Shown piece after piece: positions 24,762 to 33,542 of a DNA stretch of 64,000 bases. The first letter of the stretch is position 1, and each line of letters begins with the position of its first letter. Below the pieces are notes generated by a model that saw nothing but the letters and a program-made list of their open reading frames with translations, made no database searches and had not been told where the DNA came from. This DNA is from DATLMR01 sp035634255 (lineage in GTDB: Bacteria; Acidobacteriota; Blastocatellia; UBA7656). Both the position numbers and the translations under genes were made by a program. The stretch spans positions 1-64,000 of the forward strand of contig DASQDI010000157.1 of NCBI GenBank assembly GCA_035634255.1. Direction: 5' to 3'.

Positions 24762-25789
24762 GCATTCTCGGGGGCTCGGGGTACGGCGGCAGCGAGCTGC
24801 TCCGCATCCTGCTCTTCCATCCCGAAGTCGAAGTGAAGCTGGTCACGGCCGGAGAGCACGCGGGCAAGCGGGTGGACGCGGTCCACCCGAACCTCGCGAA
24901 GCTCACCGGCCTGAGCTTCAGCCCGATGCCCGGCCCCGACGAGATCGAAGGGCTTGCGGGGCTCGACTGCGTCTTCCTCGCGCTGCCTCACGGGCAGGCG
25001 ATGGAGGTCGCCCCCCGCATCGACCGGCGCGTCAAGGTGATCGATCTTTCGGGCGACTTCCGCCTGAGCGACGCGCGGGCATTCGAGAAGTTCTATGGCC
25101 GGCCGCACACGCGGATGGACGCCCAGAGCGATTTCGTTTACGGACTCACGGAAGTCAACCGCGAGCGGATAAAGAAGGCGAGGGCCATCGCGAACCCCGG
25201 ATGCTTCGCGACCGCGCTCGAACTGGGCCTCTACCCTTTCGTGGCCTCGGGCCTCGCATCGGGTAAGGTCATCGCGGACCTCAAGACCGGCTCGTCCGGG
25301 TCCGGCGCGAAACCGGCGGCCAACACGCATCACCCGAAGCGCGCGAACAGCTTTTACGCCTACAAGATGTTCGAGCACCAGCACCAGCCGGAGGTCGAGC
25401 AACTGCTCGCTTCGGTCAACAGGGAGTGGGCCGCGACCGGCAGCCTCGTGATGCAGACGCATTCGATCCCGGTGGTGCGCGGCATCTTCGCGACGATCTA
25501 CATCACGACGGGCGAGCCCCTGGGCCGCGAGCGAGCGGGCGAGGTGATCCGCGAATTTTACGGCAACGAGTTCTTCATCCGGCAGGTCGAAGGCTCTCCC
25601 GACATCAACTGGGTTAAGAACAGCAACTTCGTAGACATCGGGTGGGCCGCGAGCCGCGACACGGTGATCGTCTTCGTGGCCCTCGACAATCTGGTCAAAG
25701 GGGCCGCGGGTCAGGCCGTGCAGAATATGAACCTGATGTTCGGCATCGAAGAGACGACGGGCCTGATCATACCGGGGAGCAATCCCTGA
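24749..25789 (+). CDS. argC: N-acetyl(or succinyl)-gamma-glutamyl-phosphate reductase
   Basis: This is a 346-residue protein with an N-terminal NADP-binding GILGGSGYGGSELLR, the signature NPGCFATALELGLYPF with catalytic Cys152, and a His-rich segment HHPKRANSFYAYKMFEHQH as in the ArgC/LysY family. It reduces the acylated glutamyl phosphate made by ArgB to the semialdehyde. GTG 24749 is chosen because the family starts two residues before the Rossmann motif; it overlaps the previous gene by 13 bp. No LysW carrier gene is present in the window, so the acyl-glutamate route is favoured over a LysW route. Confidence 0.92.
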   Translation: MVNVGILGGSGYGGSELLRILLFHPEVEVKLVTAGEHAGKRVDAVHPNLAKLTGLSFSPMPGPDEIEGLAGLDCVFLALPHGQAMEVAPRIDRRVKVIDLSGDFRLSDARAFEKFYGRPHTRMDAQSDFVYGLTEVNRERIKKARAIANPGCFATALELGLYPFVASGLASGKVIADLKTGSSGSGAKPAANTHHPKRANSFYAYKMFEHQHQPEVEQLLASVNREWAATGSLVMQTHSIPVVRGIFATIYITTGEPLGRERAGEVIREFYGNEFFIRQVEGSPDINWVKNSNFVDIGWAASRDTVIVFVALDNLVKGAAGQAVQNMNLMFGIEETTGLIIPGSNP

Positions 25790-25821
25790 TCCCGAAGCCC
25801 TGACCCTGAAGGAGAATCGCA

Positions 25822-27000
25822 TTGACCTCTCAACCTAAGACCACGGGCGTATTCGACAGCGAAGACCGGTACCAGGTCGCGACCTACAAAAAATTCCCGT
25901 TCGTGATCGAGCGCGGGCAGGACGTGTGGGTCTACACGAGCGAAGGCGACCGCTACCTCGATCTATACGGGGGCCACGCGGTCGTTTCGACGGGCCATTC
26001 CCACCCTCGGGTCGTGCGGGCACTGACCGAGCAGGCGGGCCGCCTGATCTTTTATTCGAACCTCGTCTACAACGACGCGCGGGCGCGGGCGGCGAAGAAG
26101 CTCGTGGAGATCGCGCCCGATAAATTGAGCAAAGCTTTCTTCGTCAACTCCGGCACTGAAGCGAATGAGAATGCATTGAAGATCGCGCGCAAGATCACCG
26201 GCAGGGTGAAGATCGTCTCGTTCGAGGGCGGATTTCACGGCCGCACTCCAGGCTCGCTTTCGGCCACCGGGCTTGAGAAGTACCGGGAGGGCGTCTTCCC
26301 CCTTCTCGAAGGGCACGAGTACGCGCGGTTCGGCGACCTCGATTCCGTCTCGCGCCTGATCGACGACCGGACGGCGGGCGTCATCCTTGAGCCGATCCAG
26401 TCGATGGGCGGGGTCAGGATGGCGGGGCCGGAGTTTTACAAAGGGCTTCGCGGGCTGTGCGACGAAGCGGGCGCAATGCTCATCTATGACGAGGTGCAGA
26501 CCGGGATGGGCAGGACCGGCGAGCATTTCTTCGCGGGCCGTTTCGGAGTCGTGCCGGACATGATCACGCTCGCGAAGTCAATCGCCAGCGGGGTGCCGAT
26601 GGGCGCGGTGCTCATGTCGGAAGCGGCGGCCGGGCAGATAAAGACCGGCGACCTGGGCACCACGTTCGGGGGCGGGCCGCTCGCGGCGGCGGCCCTCGAA
26701 GCGACCATCGACATAATCATCGAAGAGAATCTGCTTGAGAACGTGCGCGCGAATTCTGAGTACCTGCATTCGGAGCTTGCGAAGCACCCGGACGTTGAAG
26801 AGGTGCGCGGGCTCGGGTACCTCGTGGGGATTAAATTCAAGGGGGGCGGCGCGAAGCCAGTGCAGCAGGCGCTCCTCGACCGGAAGATCATCACGGGGCT
26901 GTCGGACGACGCGACCGTCCTGAGGTTGCTGCCGCCGCTCACGCTCCGCAAGCCCGAGATAGACCTCTTCCTCGAAGAGCTGTCGGGTATAAAGCTGTAG
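25822..27000 (+). CDS. argD: Acetyl(succinyl)ornithine aminotransferase
   Basis: This is a 392-residue PLP enzyme of the class-III aminotransferases, full length. FFVNSGTEANENALKIAR binds the cofactor phosphate, GGFHGRTPGSLSATG is a family segment, IYDEVQTGMGRTG includes the Asp that contacts PLP, and ITLAKSIASGVPMGA carries the Schiff-base Lys. It converts the acyl-glutamate semialdehyde to acyl-ornithine. The TTG start at 25822 follows GAAGGAGAATCG. It lies 32 bp after argC and 58 bp before the carbamoyltransferase. Confidence 0.92.
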   Translation: MTSQPKTTGVFDSEDRYQVATYKKFPFVIERGQDVWVYTSEGDRYLDLYGGHAVVSTGHSHPRVVRALTEQAGRLIFYSNLVYNDARARAAKKLVEIAPDKLSKAFFVNSGTEANENALKIARKITGRVKIVSFEGGFHGRTPGSLSATGLEKYREGVFPLLEGHEYARFGDLDSVSRLIDDRTAGVILEPIQSMGGVRMAGPEFYKGLRGLCDEAGAMLIYDEVQTGMGRTGEHFFAGRFGVVPDMITLAKSIASGVPMGAVLMSEAAAGQIKTGDLGTTFGGGPLAAAALEATIDIIIEENLLENVRANSEYLHSELAKHPDVEEVRGLGYLVGIKFKGGGAKPVQQALLDRKIITGLSDDATVLRLLPPLTLRKPEIDLFLEELSGIKL

Positions 27001-27058
27001 AGTCGGGACGCGCGACTCCGCAAGGTAAAACCGTTCGCAGTCTGTTCAAAGGGTTAGG

Positions 27059-28063
27059 ATGAATTTAAAGGGGAGAGATTTTTTGAGCACGGCCGATTTC
27101 TCGCGCGACGAGCTCACGGGCCTGCTCGACCTCGCGGCGAAGATCAAGGCCGAGGGACACGGCGAAACCCTGAAGGGCCGCAGCGTCGCCCTCGTCTTCT
27201 TCAACCCCTCCCTGCGGACCCGCGCGTCCATGGAGATAGCCATCCATGACCTCGGGGGCAACGCGGTGACGCTCGATGTAGGCAAAGGGACATGGAGCCT
27301 AGAACACCGCGAGGGCGTCGTGATGGACGGCGACAAGACGGAACACATCAAAGAGGCCGCCAGAGTGCTTTCCAGGTACGTGTCGGCCATCGGCGTCCGC
27401 GCTTTTCCGGAGATGCTCGACTATGAAGAGGAGATGGCCGACCCGGTCGTGCGCGGCTTCGCGCGGCACAGCGACGTGCCGGTCTTCAATCTCGAATCGT
27501 CCCGGCACCACCCCTTTCAGGCGCTCGCCGACGCGATGACGATGCGCGAAAAGATCGGCCCGTTCGGCGGGGATAAAGTGACCCTCTCGTGGGCGTATCA
27601 CCCGAAGCCGCTCCCGATGGCCGTACCCAACTCTTTCGCCCTGGTGGCGGCGCAGATGGGGCTCGACCTGACCATCGCCTGCCCCCCCGAGTACGACCTC
27701 GGGGAGGAGGCCATGTCGGAGATCGCGCGGGCGGCCGAAGGCTCCGGGGGCCGCGTGCATGTCTCCCGCGACCAGCGCGAAGCCTGCTCCGGCGCGCGGG
27801 TCGTCTACGCGAAGAGCTGGGGCGGGAAAGAGTTTTACGGCAGGCCGGAAGAAGACATTCGCGTGCGCGCTAATTACAGGCAGTGGCGCATCGACGAGGG
27901 CCTGATGGGCCTCACCCGAGACGGGTGGTTCATGCACTGCCTGCCCGTGCGCAGAAACGTGGTCGTGACCGACGGGGTGCTGGACGGCCCGCGCAACGCC
28001 ACGATTGACGAAGCCGAAAACCGCCTGCACGTCCAGAAGGCCGTGCTCGCTTCGATTCTTTAG
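27059..28063 (+). CDS. argF': N-acetyl/N-succinyl-ornithine carbamoyltransferase
   Basis: This is a 334-residue protein. FFNPSLRTRASM is the carbamoyl-phosphate site, VMDGDKTEH, YHPKPLPMAVPNS and FMHCLPVRRN are the blocks that set the acylornithine enzymes apart from ordinary ornithine transcarbamylases, and HPFQALAD is shared. It forms N-acyl-citrulline from acyl-ornithine and carbamoyl phosphate. The residue that in characterised enzymes decides acetyl (Glu) against succinyl (Pro) specificity is Thr94 here by my remembered alignment, so the acyl group is uncertain. It lies 9 bp before argB. Confidence 0.9.
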   Translation: MNLKGRDFLSTADFSRDELTGLLDLAAKIKAEGHGETLKGRSVALVFFNPSLRTRASMEIAIHDLGGNAVTLDVGKGTWSLEHREGVVMDGDKTEHIKEAARVLSRYVSAIGVRAFPEMLDYEEEMADPVVRGFARHSDVPVFNLESSRHHPFQALADAMTMREKIGPFGGDKVTLSWAYHPKPLPMAVPNSFALVAAQMGLDLTIACPPEYDLGEEAMSEIARAAEGSGGRVHVSRDQREACSGARVVYAKSWGGKEFYGRPEEDIRVRANYRQWRIDEGLMGLTRDGWFMHCLPVRRNVVVTDGVLDGPRNATIDEAENRLHVQKAVLASIL

Positions 28064-28072
28064 AGGGTCGCC

Positions 28073-28960
28073 ATGATGAAAGAGAAGCTCGATCTGCTGC
28101 GCGAGGCGCTGCCCTACATCCAGCGTTTCAAGAATCGCATATTCGTCGTGAAGCTTTCGGGAAAGATCACGGAGGATTCCGAAAAGCTCTACTCCCTCGC
28201 CGAAGAGATCACGCTCTGCCAGCAGGTGGGCATACGGCTGGCCGTCGTTCATGGGGGAGGCAAGCAGCTTACGGAAGTGGCCGAGCGGCTCGGCATCGAG
28301 CAGAGGATCGTCAACGGCAGGCGGGTGACCAGCACCGACACGCTCGAAGTGGCGAAGATGGTCTTCGCCGGGCAGATCAATACGGACATCCTCTCCGCGC
28401 TCAGGCGGACGGGCGCGGAGACCGTAGGCATGTCGGGGGTCGACGGCAACACGATTCAGGCCCGCCGCCGCGCCGTCCAAAACATTCACAACCAGGAGAC
28501 CGGGGAGACCGAAGCCGTCGATTTCGGGCACGTCGGCGATGTCGTAGGGATCAACGGGCGGCTCCTCAAACTGCTCCTCGACAACGACTACATTCCCGTG
28601 ATCTCGTCGCTCGGGGCGGACGAGCAGGGGAACATCTTCAACATCAACGCCGACACAATCGCCTCGGAAGTCGCCGTCCACCTTCAGGCCGAAAAGCTGA
28701 TACTGATGACGGACACGGACGGCATACTCAGGAACGTCGAAGACCCGTCTTCAAGAATATCGAGGCTGACCGTCGAAGAGGCCGAGAAGCTCGTGCGTGA
28801 TCGCGTCGTCTCGTCGGGGATGCTCCCGAAGATATCGGCCATCGCGCGCCTCGTCACGCGGGGGGTTAAGAGCGCGCACATCATCAACGGCTCGAAGCGC
28901 AACGCCCTGCTCCGCGAAGTCTTCACCGACGAAGGCGCGGGCACCATGATCACGGAGTAG
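28073..28960 (+). CDS. argB: Acetylglutamate kinase
   Basis: This is a 295-residue protein of the amino-acid-kinase fold: VVKLSGKITED at the nucleotide site, LAVVHGGGKQLTE for phosphate binding, GRRVTSTDTLEVAKMVFAGQIN for the acylglutamate, and NINADTIASEVAVHLQAEKLILMTDTDG, then GMLPKISA. It phosphorylates N-acyl-glutamate, the step before ArgC. It is the last gene of the arginine cluster on this strand, 9 bp after the carbamoyltransferase gene. N-terminal hexamer-forming residues of arginine-inhibited NAGKs are only partly present (YIQRF helix), so feedback inhibition is possible but not certain. Confidence 0.93.
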   Translation: MMKEKLDLLREALPYIQRFKNRIFVVKLSGKITEDSEKLYSLAEEITLCQQVGIRLAVVHGGGKQLTEVAERLGIEQRIVNGRRVTSTDTLEVAKMVFAGQINTDILSALRRTGAETVGMSGVDGNTIQARRRAVQNIHNQETGETEAVDFGHVGDVVGINGRLLKLLLDNDYIPVISSLGADEQGNIFNINADTIASEVAVHLQAEKLILMTDTDGILRNVEDPSSRISRLTVEEAEKLVRDRVVSSGMLPKISAIARLVTRGVKSAHIINGSKRNALLREVFTDEGAGTMITE

Positions 28961-29091
28961 GCCGAGGTTCCGAAATCCTCCCGCCGCCCGCCGTCGCCCA
29001 TCATCGCCCATCGCGGATGGACGGTGGCGGGGCTGTTGGTTTATCCTTCCAGACTCAATCCTCAGTGGAAGATCGATACAGGAGAATAGGA

Positions 29092-32000
29092 ATGGTTAAG
29101 CATCGACTGCCCTCGGTGTGTTTTTTAATTATTGCCCTGATCACCGCCGCGAGCGCGCAGAGCGACCGCTCGGGGCCGGCACTTGAGGGGAATACTTTCG
29201 AGCGCCTCGAATGGCGCAGCATCGGCCCTTCGAACATGGGCGGGCGCGCGACCGATGTCGAGGGCGTTCCCGGAAACCCAAACATCGTTTACGCGGCCAC
29301 CGGGTCGAGCGGCCTGTGGAAGACCACCAACGGCGGGGTCACCTGGAAGCCCATCTTCGAGCGCCAGAACACCTTCTCCATCGGGGACATCGCGCTTGAG
29401 CCGAACAACCCCGAAGTCATCTGGGTGGGGACCGGCGAATCGAACACGCGCAACAGCGTCTCGTTCGGCGACGGGGTCTACAAGTCGAACGACGGCGGCA
29501 AGACCTGGCAGCACATGGGGCTGAAAGATACGGAGCGCATCTCGCGCATAATCATCCACCCCGGTAACCCCGACATCATTTACATCGGGGCCCTCGGCCA
29601 CGCCTTCGGCCCCAACCCCGAGCGCGGGGTCTTCATGTCCACCGACGGCGGCAAGACATGGCAGAAGACTCTCTACATCGACCCGGAGCATGGGGTCGCG
29701 GACCTCGACATCGACCCCGGCAACCCCAACATCCTTTACGCGGGGATGTGGAGCTTCGAGCGGAAGCCGTGGACCTTCAGGAGCGGCTCGGAGAAGGGGG
29801 GCGTCTTCAAATCCATAGACGGCGGCCGCACGTGGAAGAAGTTGACCGAAGGCCTGCCGAAGATGATCGGCCGCATCGGGGTCAAAGTCGCCCCGAGCAA
29901 CCCGAACGTGGTCTACGCCATCATGGAGGCGAAGGAAGGCACGCTCTACCGCTCGGAAGACAAGGGCGAGACGTTCCAGCAGGTGTCGCGCTCGACCAAC
30001 ATCGTCTCGCGCGGGTTCTACTACACGGACCTCAGGGTCGACCCCACGAACGAGAACCGCGTCTACGCGGTCGCGTCGATACTGAGCGTCTCGATTGACG
30101 GGGGGCGGACGTTCCGCGCGATCTCGCCGAAGACCCACATCGACTACCACGCGCTCTGGATCGACCCGAAGAATCCCAGCCGGATGTGGCAGGGGCAGGA
30201 CGGGGGCTTCGCCGTCTCGCACGACCAGGGCGCGAACTGGGATTACATAAACAACATGCCGCTCGGCCAGTTCTATCACGTCTACGCGGACAACCGGCTC
30301 CCCTTCTACAACGTGATGGGCGGGTTGCAGGACAACGGGAGCTGGACCGGCCCGAGCCGGACCCGCGAGCCCGACGGCATACTGAACGACGACTGGAGGA
30401 TGGTGAGCTTCGGCGACGGCTTCCGTGTCTTCAATCACCCGGACGACCCGGAGCTTTACGTCTCCGAGTCTCAGGGCGGCAGCGTCGTCAGGACCGACCT
30501 GCGCACGCGCGAGCAGCAGTCGACCGTCGTCGACGAGAGGGACGGGGGCGGCGGCCCCGCCGCGAACGTGAAATACCGGTTCAACTGGAACGCGCCGATT
30601 GTCCTGTCGCCCCACGACAAGAACACGCTTTATTTCGGGGGCAACGTGGTCTTCAAGTCCACGGACTTCGGGAAGTCGTGGGAAGCGATCAGCCCCGACC
30701 TGACCACCAACGACAAGGAGAAACAGAAGGACGCCGGGGGGCCCATCGCCCTGGAGAACACGACCGCCGAGTATTACACGACGATCATAAGCCTCGGCGA
30801 ATCGCCCCTGCGCGCGGGCCAGATATGGGCCGGGTCCGACGACGGCAACCTGCAGGTGACTCCCGACGGCGGCAGGACATGGACCAACCTGACTAAGAAC
30901 GTGCCGCGCATGCCCGCGAACTCTCCCGTCTCTCACGTCGAGCCTTCGCGCGTGAACGAGAACACGGCGTACGTCTCCTTCGAGCGCCACATGTTCGACG
31001 ACTTCCGCCCCTACATCTTCAAGACCACGGACGGGGGGCGCAACTGGACCAATATATCGGGCAACCTGCCCGACAAGGCCTACGTGCAGATCGTTCGCGA
31101 GGACCCGAAGAACACGAATCTGCTTTACGCGGGGACCGAGCTCGGGCTGTACGCCTCGTACAACGGGGGGAAGAACTGGGTGCCCCTCAACCTGAAGAAC
31201 CTGCCGAACGTGCCCGTGCACGACATCTTCATCCACCCGAGAGAGAATGACCTGATCCTTGGCACGCACGGGCGGAGCATCTGGATATTCGACGACGCGA
31301 CGCCGATCCAGCAGATGAGCGAGACGGTGATGGCCGCGGACGCGCACCTGTTCGACATCCGCCCGGCCCTGCGCTACACGACGAGGTTCACGCGGTACGG
31401 CATCGGCGACAAAGTGTTCGCGGGGCCGAACCCTCCCGCGGGCGCTCTGATCACTTACCATCTCAGGAACAAGGTGGACGAAAAGACCCCCGTGAAGATT
31501 CAGGTGCTAGACGGCGGCGGCAAGGTGATCCGGGAGATCACTCAGGTGTCGAAGGAGAAAGGCTTCAACCGCGCGACGTGGGACCTGCGCTACACCGGGC
31601 CGAAGCTCAGGCGGCCGCCGGCCGCCGACGCCCCTCCGTTCTTTCAAAGCCCCGTGGGGCCGCAGGTCCTGCCCGGCACCTACACGGTCAGGCTGATGGT
31701 CGGGGACAAGAGCCTTGAGAAGCGGGTCGAGGTCAGGATGGACCCGACGGTCACGGTCAACGCGGCGGACTTGCAGAACGCGCACGACATGACGGTCAAG
31801 CTGCGGGACATGCAATCTACGACCAACGAAACGCTCCGCGCGCTCGACAGCGTCAAGGAGCAGATCGAGCAGATCGAAAAGACCGTGAAGGACCGCATGC
31901 CAGACGCCCCGAAAGAGCTGACCGACGCGCTCTCAGAAAACAAGAAGCGGGTCGACTCCCTTCTGAACAGCCTCGCGAGGCCGCAGGGCCAGACGCTCGG

Positions 32001-32244
32001 ATTCAGCGGCTCGTCGCAACTGGCCGAACGCCTGAGGGGGCTGCTGTTCACGATTGACGGGACGAACGCGGCCCCGACCAACCCTCAGAAGACCCACTTC
32101 GCCGAGCTGCAAGCGGAGTTCAACCAGAAGGTCCCCGAAGCTACCAAATATATCTCGCAGGGCGTCCCGCAGTTGAACGAGACGCTGAAGAAGCACAACG
32201 CTCCCATCATAATCGCCGGGAAACCCGTCGAGATGCCGAAGTAA
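29092..32244 (+). CDS. Secreted VPS10/sortilin-like BNR beta-propeller protein (first paralogue)
   Basis: This is a 1050-residue protein with a signal peptide (residues 1-23, ending ASAQS). Residues ~45-760 contain many Asp-box/BNR repeats (KTTNGGVTWKP, KSNDGGKTWQH, MSTDGGKTWQK, KSIDGGRTWKK and others), forming one or two sortilin-type propellers as in xyloglucanase GH74 and VPS10 proteins. Residues ~785-900 include an Ig-like module with the ATWDLRY motif, and the end is helical. It is exported, but the ligand or substrate is unknown; members are often annotated as glycosyl hydrolase without proof. The start at 29092 follows AGGAGAATAGG. It is paralogous to the 60251-63661 protein. Confidence 0.85.
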   Translation: MVKHRLPSVCFLIIALITAASAQSDRSGPALEGNTFERLEWRSIGPSNMGGRATDVEGVPGNPNIVYAATGSSGLWKTTNGGVTWKPIFERQNTFSIGDIALEPNNPEVIWVGTGESNTRNSVSFGDGVYKSNDGGKTWQHMGLKDTERISRIIIHPGNPDIIYIGALGHAFGPNPERGVFMSTDGGKTWQKTLYIDPEHGVADLDIDPGNPNILYAGMWSFERKPWTFRSGSEKGGVFKSIDGGRTWKKLTEGLPKMIGRIGVKVAPSNPNVVYAIMEAKEGTLYRSEDKGETFQQVSRSTNIVSRGFYYTDLRVDPTNENRVYAVASILSVSIDGGRTFRAISPKTHIDYHALWIDPKNPSRMWQGQDGGFAVSHDQGANWDYINNMPLGQFYHVYADNRLPFYNVMGGLQDNGSWTGPSRTREPDGILNDDWRMVSFGDGFRVFNHPDDPELYVSESQGGSVVRTDLRTREQQSTVVDERDGGGGPAANVKYRFNWNAPIVLSPHDKNTLYFGGNVVFKSTDFGKSWEAISPDLTTNDKEKQKDAGGPIALENTTAEYYTTIISLGESPLRAGQIWAGSDDGNLQVTPDGGRTWTNLTKNVPRMPANSPVSHVEPSRVNENTAYVSFERHMFDDFRPYIFKTTDGGRNWTNISGNLPDKAYVQIVREDPKNTNLLYAGTELGLYASYNGGKNWVPLNLKNLPNVPVHDIFIHPRENDLILGTHGRSIWIFDDATPIQQMSETVMAADAHLFDIRPALRYTTRFTRYGIGDKVFAGPNPPAGALITYHLRNKVDEKTPVKIQVLDGGGKVIREITQVSKEKGFNRATWDLRYTGPKLRRPPAADAPPFFQSPVGPQVLPGTYTVRLMVGDKSLEKRVEVRMDPTVTVNAADLQNAHDMTVKLRDMQSTTNETLRALDSVKEQIEQIEKTVKDRMPDAPKELTDALSENKKRVDSLLNSLARPQGQTLGFSGSSQLAERLRGLLFTIDGTNAAPTNPQKTHFAELQAEFNQKVPEATKYISQGVPQLNETLKKHNAPIIIAGKPVEMPK

Positions 32245-32270
32245 AGATCGAAGCGGTCCGCGATTGCGCC

Positions 32271-32306
32271 GAGGGCCGGGCAGTAATGTCCGGCCCTCGA
32301 TCTTTT
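32271..32306 (+). terminator. Rho-independent terminator after the first propeller gene
   Basis: GAGGGCCGG and CCGGCCCTC form a perfect 9-bp stem around GCAGTAATGT, followed by GATCTTTTCT. It lies 27 bp after the stop and separates this gene from the convergent GH18-like gene. Confidence 0.8.
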
Positions 32307-32345
32307 CTGTAATCAACCCCGCCTCGGCGCCCCCCCGCCCTGCTC

Positions 32346-33437
32346 TTAATTCTGGCGGAGGGCGGGCATCGGCACGGGGATGTTGTAGGTCGTCGCGCCG
32401 ACCCCGACTCCGCCCTGGCAGCTGTTGGGAGGTGTCGTGCAGACGCGCCGGGTGGACGGGCACTCGGCCGCCCAGAACATGTAGCCGAGCATGCCGTTCG
32501 TCGTCCCGGCCCCGTTGGGCGCTACGGTCCGAACGTAGTTCCCGGTCGAGTTTATCAGGGAGCTGCCGAACGTCGTGCATTCGGGCGCGGCCCTCGTGCC
32601 CGTGACGATGTAGAGCGCTCCGGTGAACTTTGCCGGGGCGAGCGGAGGGATCGGCGGGTCGAACTGCGGCTTACCGTCAACGTGCTCCTGCCAGTTGGCT
32701 TGAGCGGTGGCGGCGTTAGTGGGCTGCTTGCTCGGCACCATCGCGTTGGCGTAGTCGAGCACGGGCGTGGTCGTGTTGAGCCAGTCGGCGGTGGCCTTCC
32801 GGGTCAGGGGGATCAGCCAGCGGTCCCCGGCGGCAAGGTCTATCGTCAGGCGCGCGGCATGGTTATTCCCGCTCACGTCGTATGGCAGGACCGAGCGGTA
32901 GGCGTCGATGAATGCCTGTAGCCCGTCAAGGTTAGGGTTCATGTTCTCTTCGTAATCGATTTCGATGCCGACGCCCAGACGTTGAGCCACCTCTGCCGCG
33001 TTCAACCCGAACTGCGTAGGGTTAATCGCCAGAGCTTGATTCCAGCCGTCGGTGTAGGTGATGCCGCCTATGGAGAGCATGACGCGGATGCCCCGGCTCT
33101 TAAAATAATTTACGACCTCCTGCGTCATCCCTCTCGGGACGCCATCCAAAGTCCCGGCGTCGGTCGTTTTATTGAGCAGCTTGAGCGGGTGGACGAAGGC
33201 GAGCACGACCAGATTGACGGACGGGCTGCCATTGCCTCTGTCGACAAGCCAGCGGTTTTTGTTGTCGAAATCGGTCATGTCCCGCACGCTGGCCCAGGTG
33301 CAAAAATCGTTGCCCGCATGCCACGCGCCGTAAACAGAAATCGGGGTGGCGCTCTGGGCACGCAGGGTGTTCGTGGGAAAAGAAGGAAGGGCAACAGTGA
33401 GCACGAGAATGCTCAGCAGTACCAGCTTTCTTAGCAT
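32346..33437 (-). CDS. Secreted GH18-like (chitinase-fold) protein
   Basis: This is a 363-residue protein with a signal peptide (residues ~1-28, ...TLRAQS). GIRVMLSIGGITYTDGW matches the SxGG strand of family-18 glycosidases and GVGIEIDYEEN matches the DGxDxDxE catalytic strand. The first Asp is absent, the second is Glu, and the last Asp and catalytic Glu are present. The C-terminus (NGMLGYMFWAAECP) fits the final barrel strand. It probably hydrolyses or binds a GlcNAc polymer; the altered motif leaves activity uncertain. AAAGGAG precedes the ATG. Confidence 0.65.
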   Translation of the reverse strand: MLRKLVLLSILVLTVALPSFPTNTLRAQSATPISVYGAWHAGNDFCTWASVRDMTDFDNKNRWLVDRGNGSPSVNLVVLAFVHPLKLLNKTTDAGTLDGVPRGMTQEVVNYFKSRGIRVMLSIGGITYTDGWNQALAINPTQFGLNAAEVAQRLGVGIEIDYEENMNPNLDGLQAFIDAYRSVLPYDVSGNNHAARLTIDLAAGDRWLIPLTRKATADWLNTTTPVLDYANAMVPSKQPTNAATAQANWQEHVDGKPQFDPPIPPLAPAKFTGALYIVTGTRAAPECTTFGSSLINSTGNYVRTVAPNGAGTTNGMLGYMFWAAECPSTRRVCTTPPNSCQGGVGVGATTYNIPVPMPALRQN

Positions 33438-33542
33438 AGGTCGCTCCTTTCTCGATGATTGGGCCAGTATACTATCTTACACACCCACTTCCTAAACTAA
33501 TCGGAGCGTTATGCCGCCACCCTTATTTACCTCATCGCTCTT

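Noticed and set aside
24749..28960. LysW-dependent arginine/lysine pathway, suggested by ArgC resemblance to LysY
   Set aside because: No LysW or LysX-like gene in the cluster, and an acylornithine carbamoyltransferase is present, which fits N-acyl intermediates.
29125..31461. Very long open frame antisense to the first propeller gene (and similar ones opposite argC, argF', the GMC and second propeller genes)
   Set aside because: They are low-complexity Arg/Val/Asp-rich translations produced by GC-rich codon bias and lie wholly opposite well-recognised genes.
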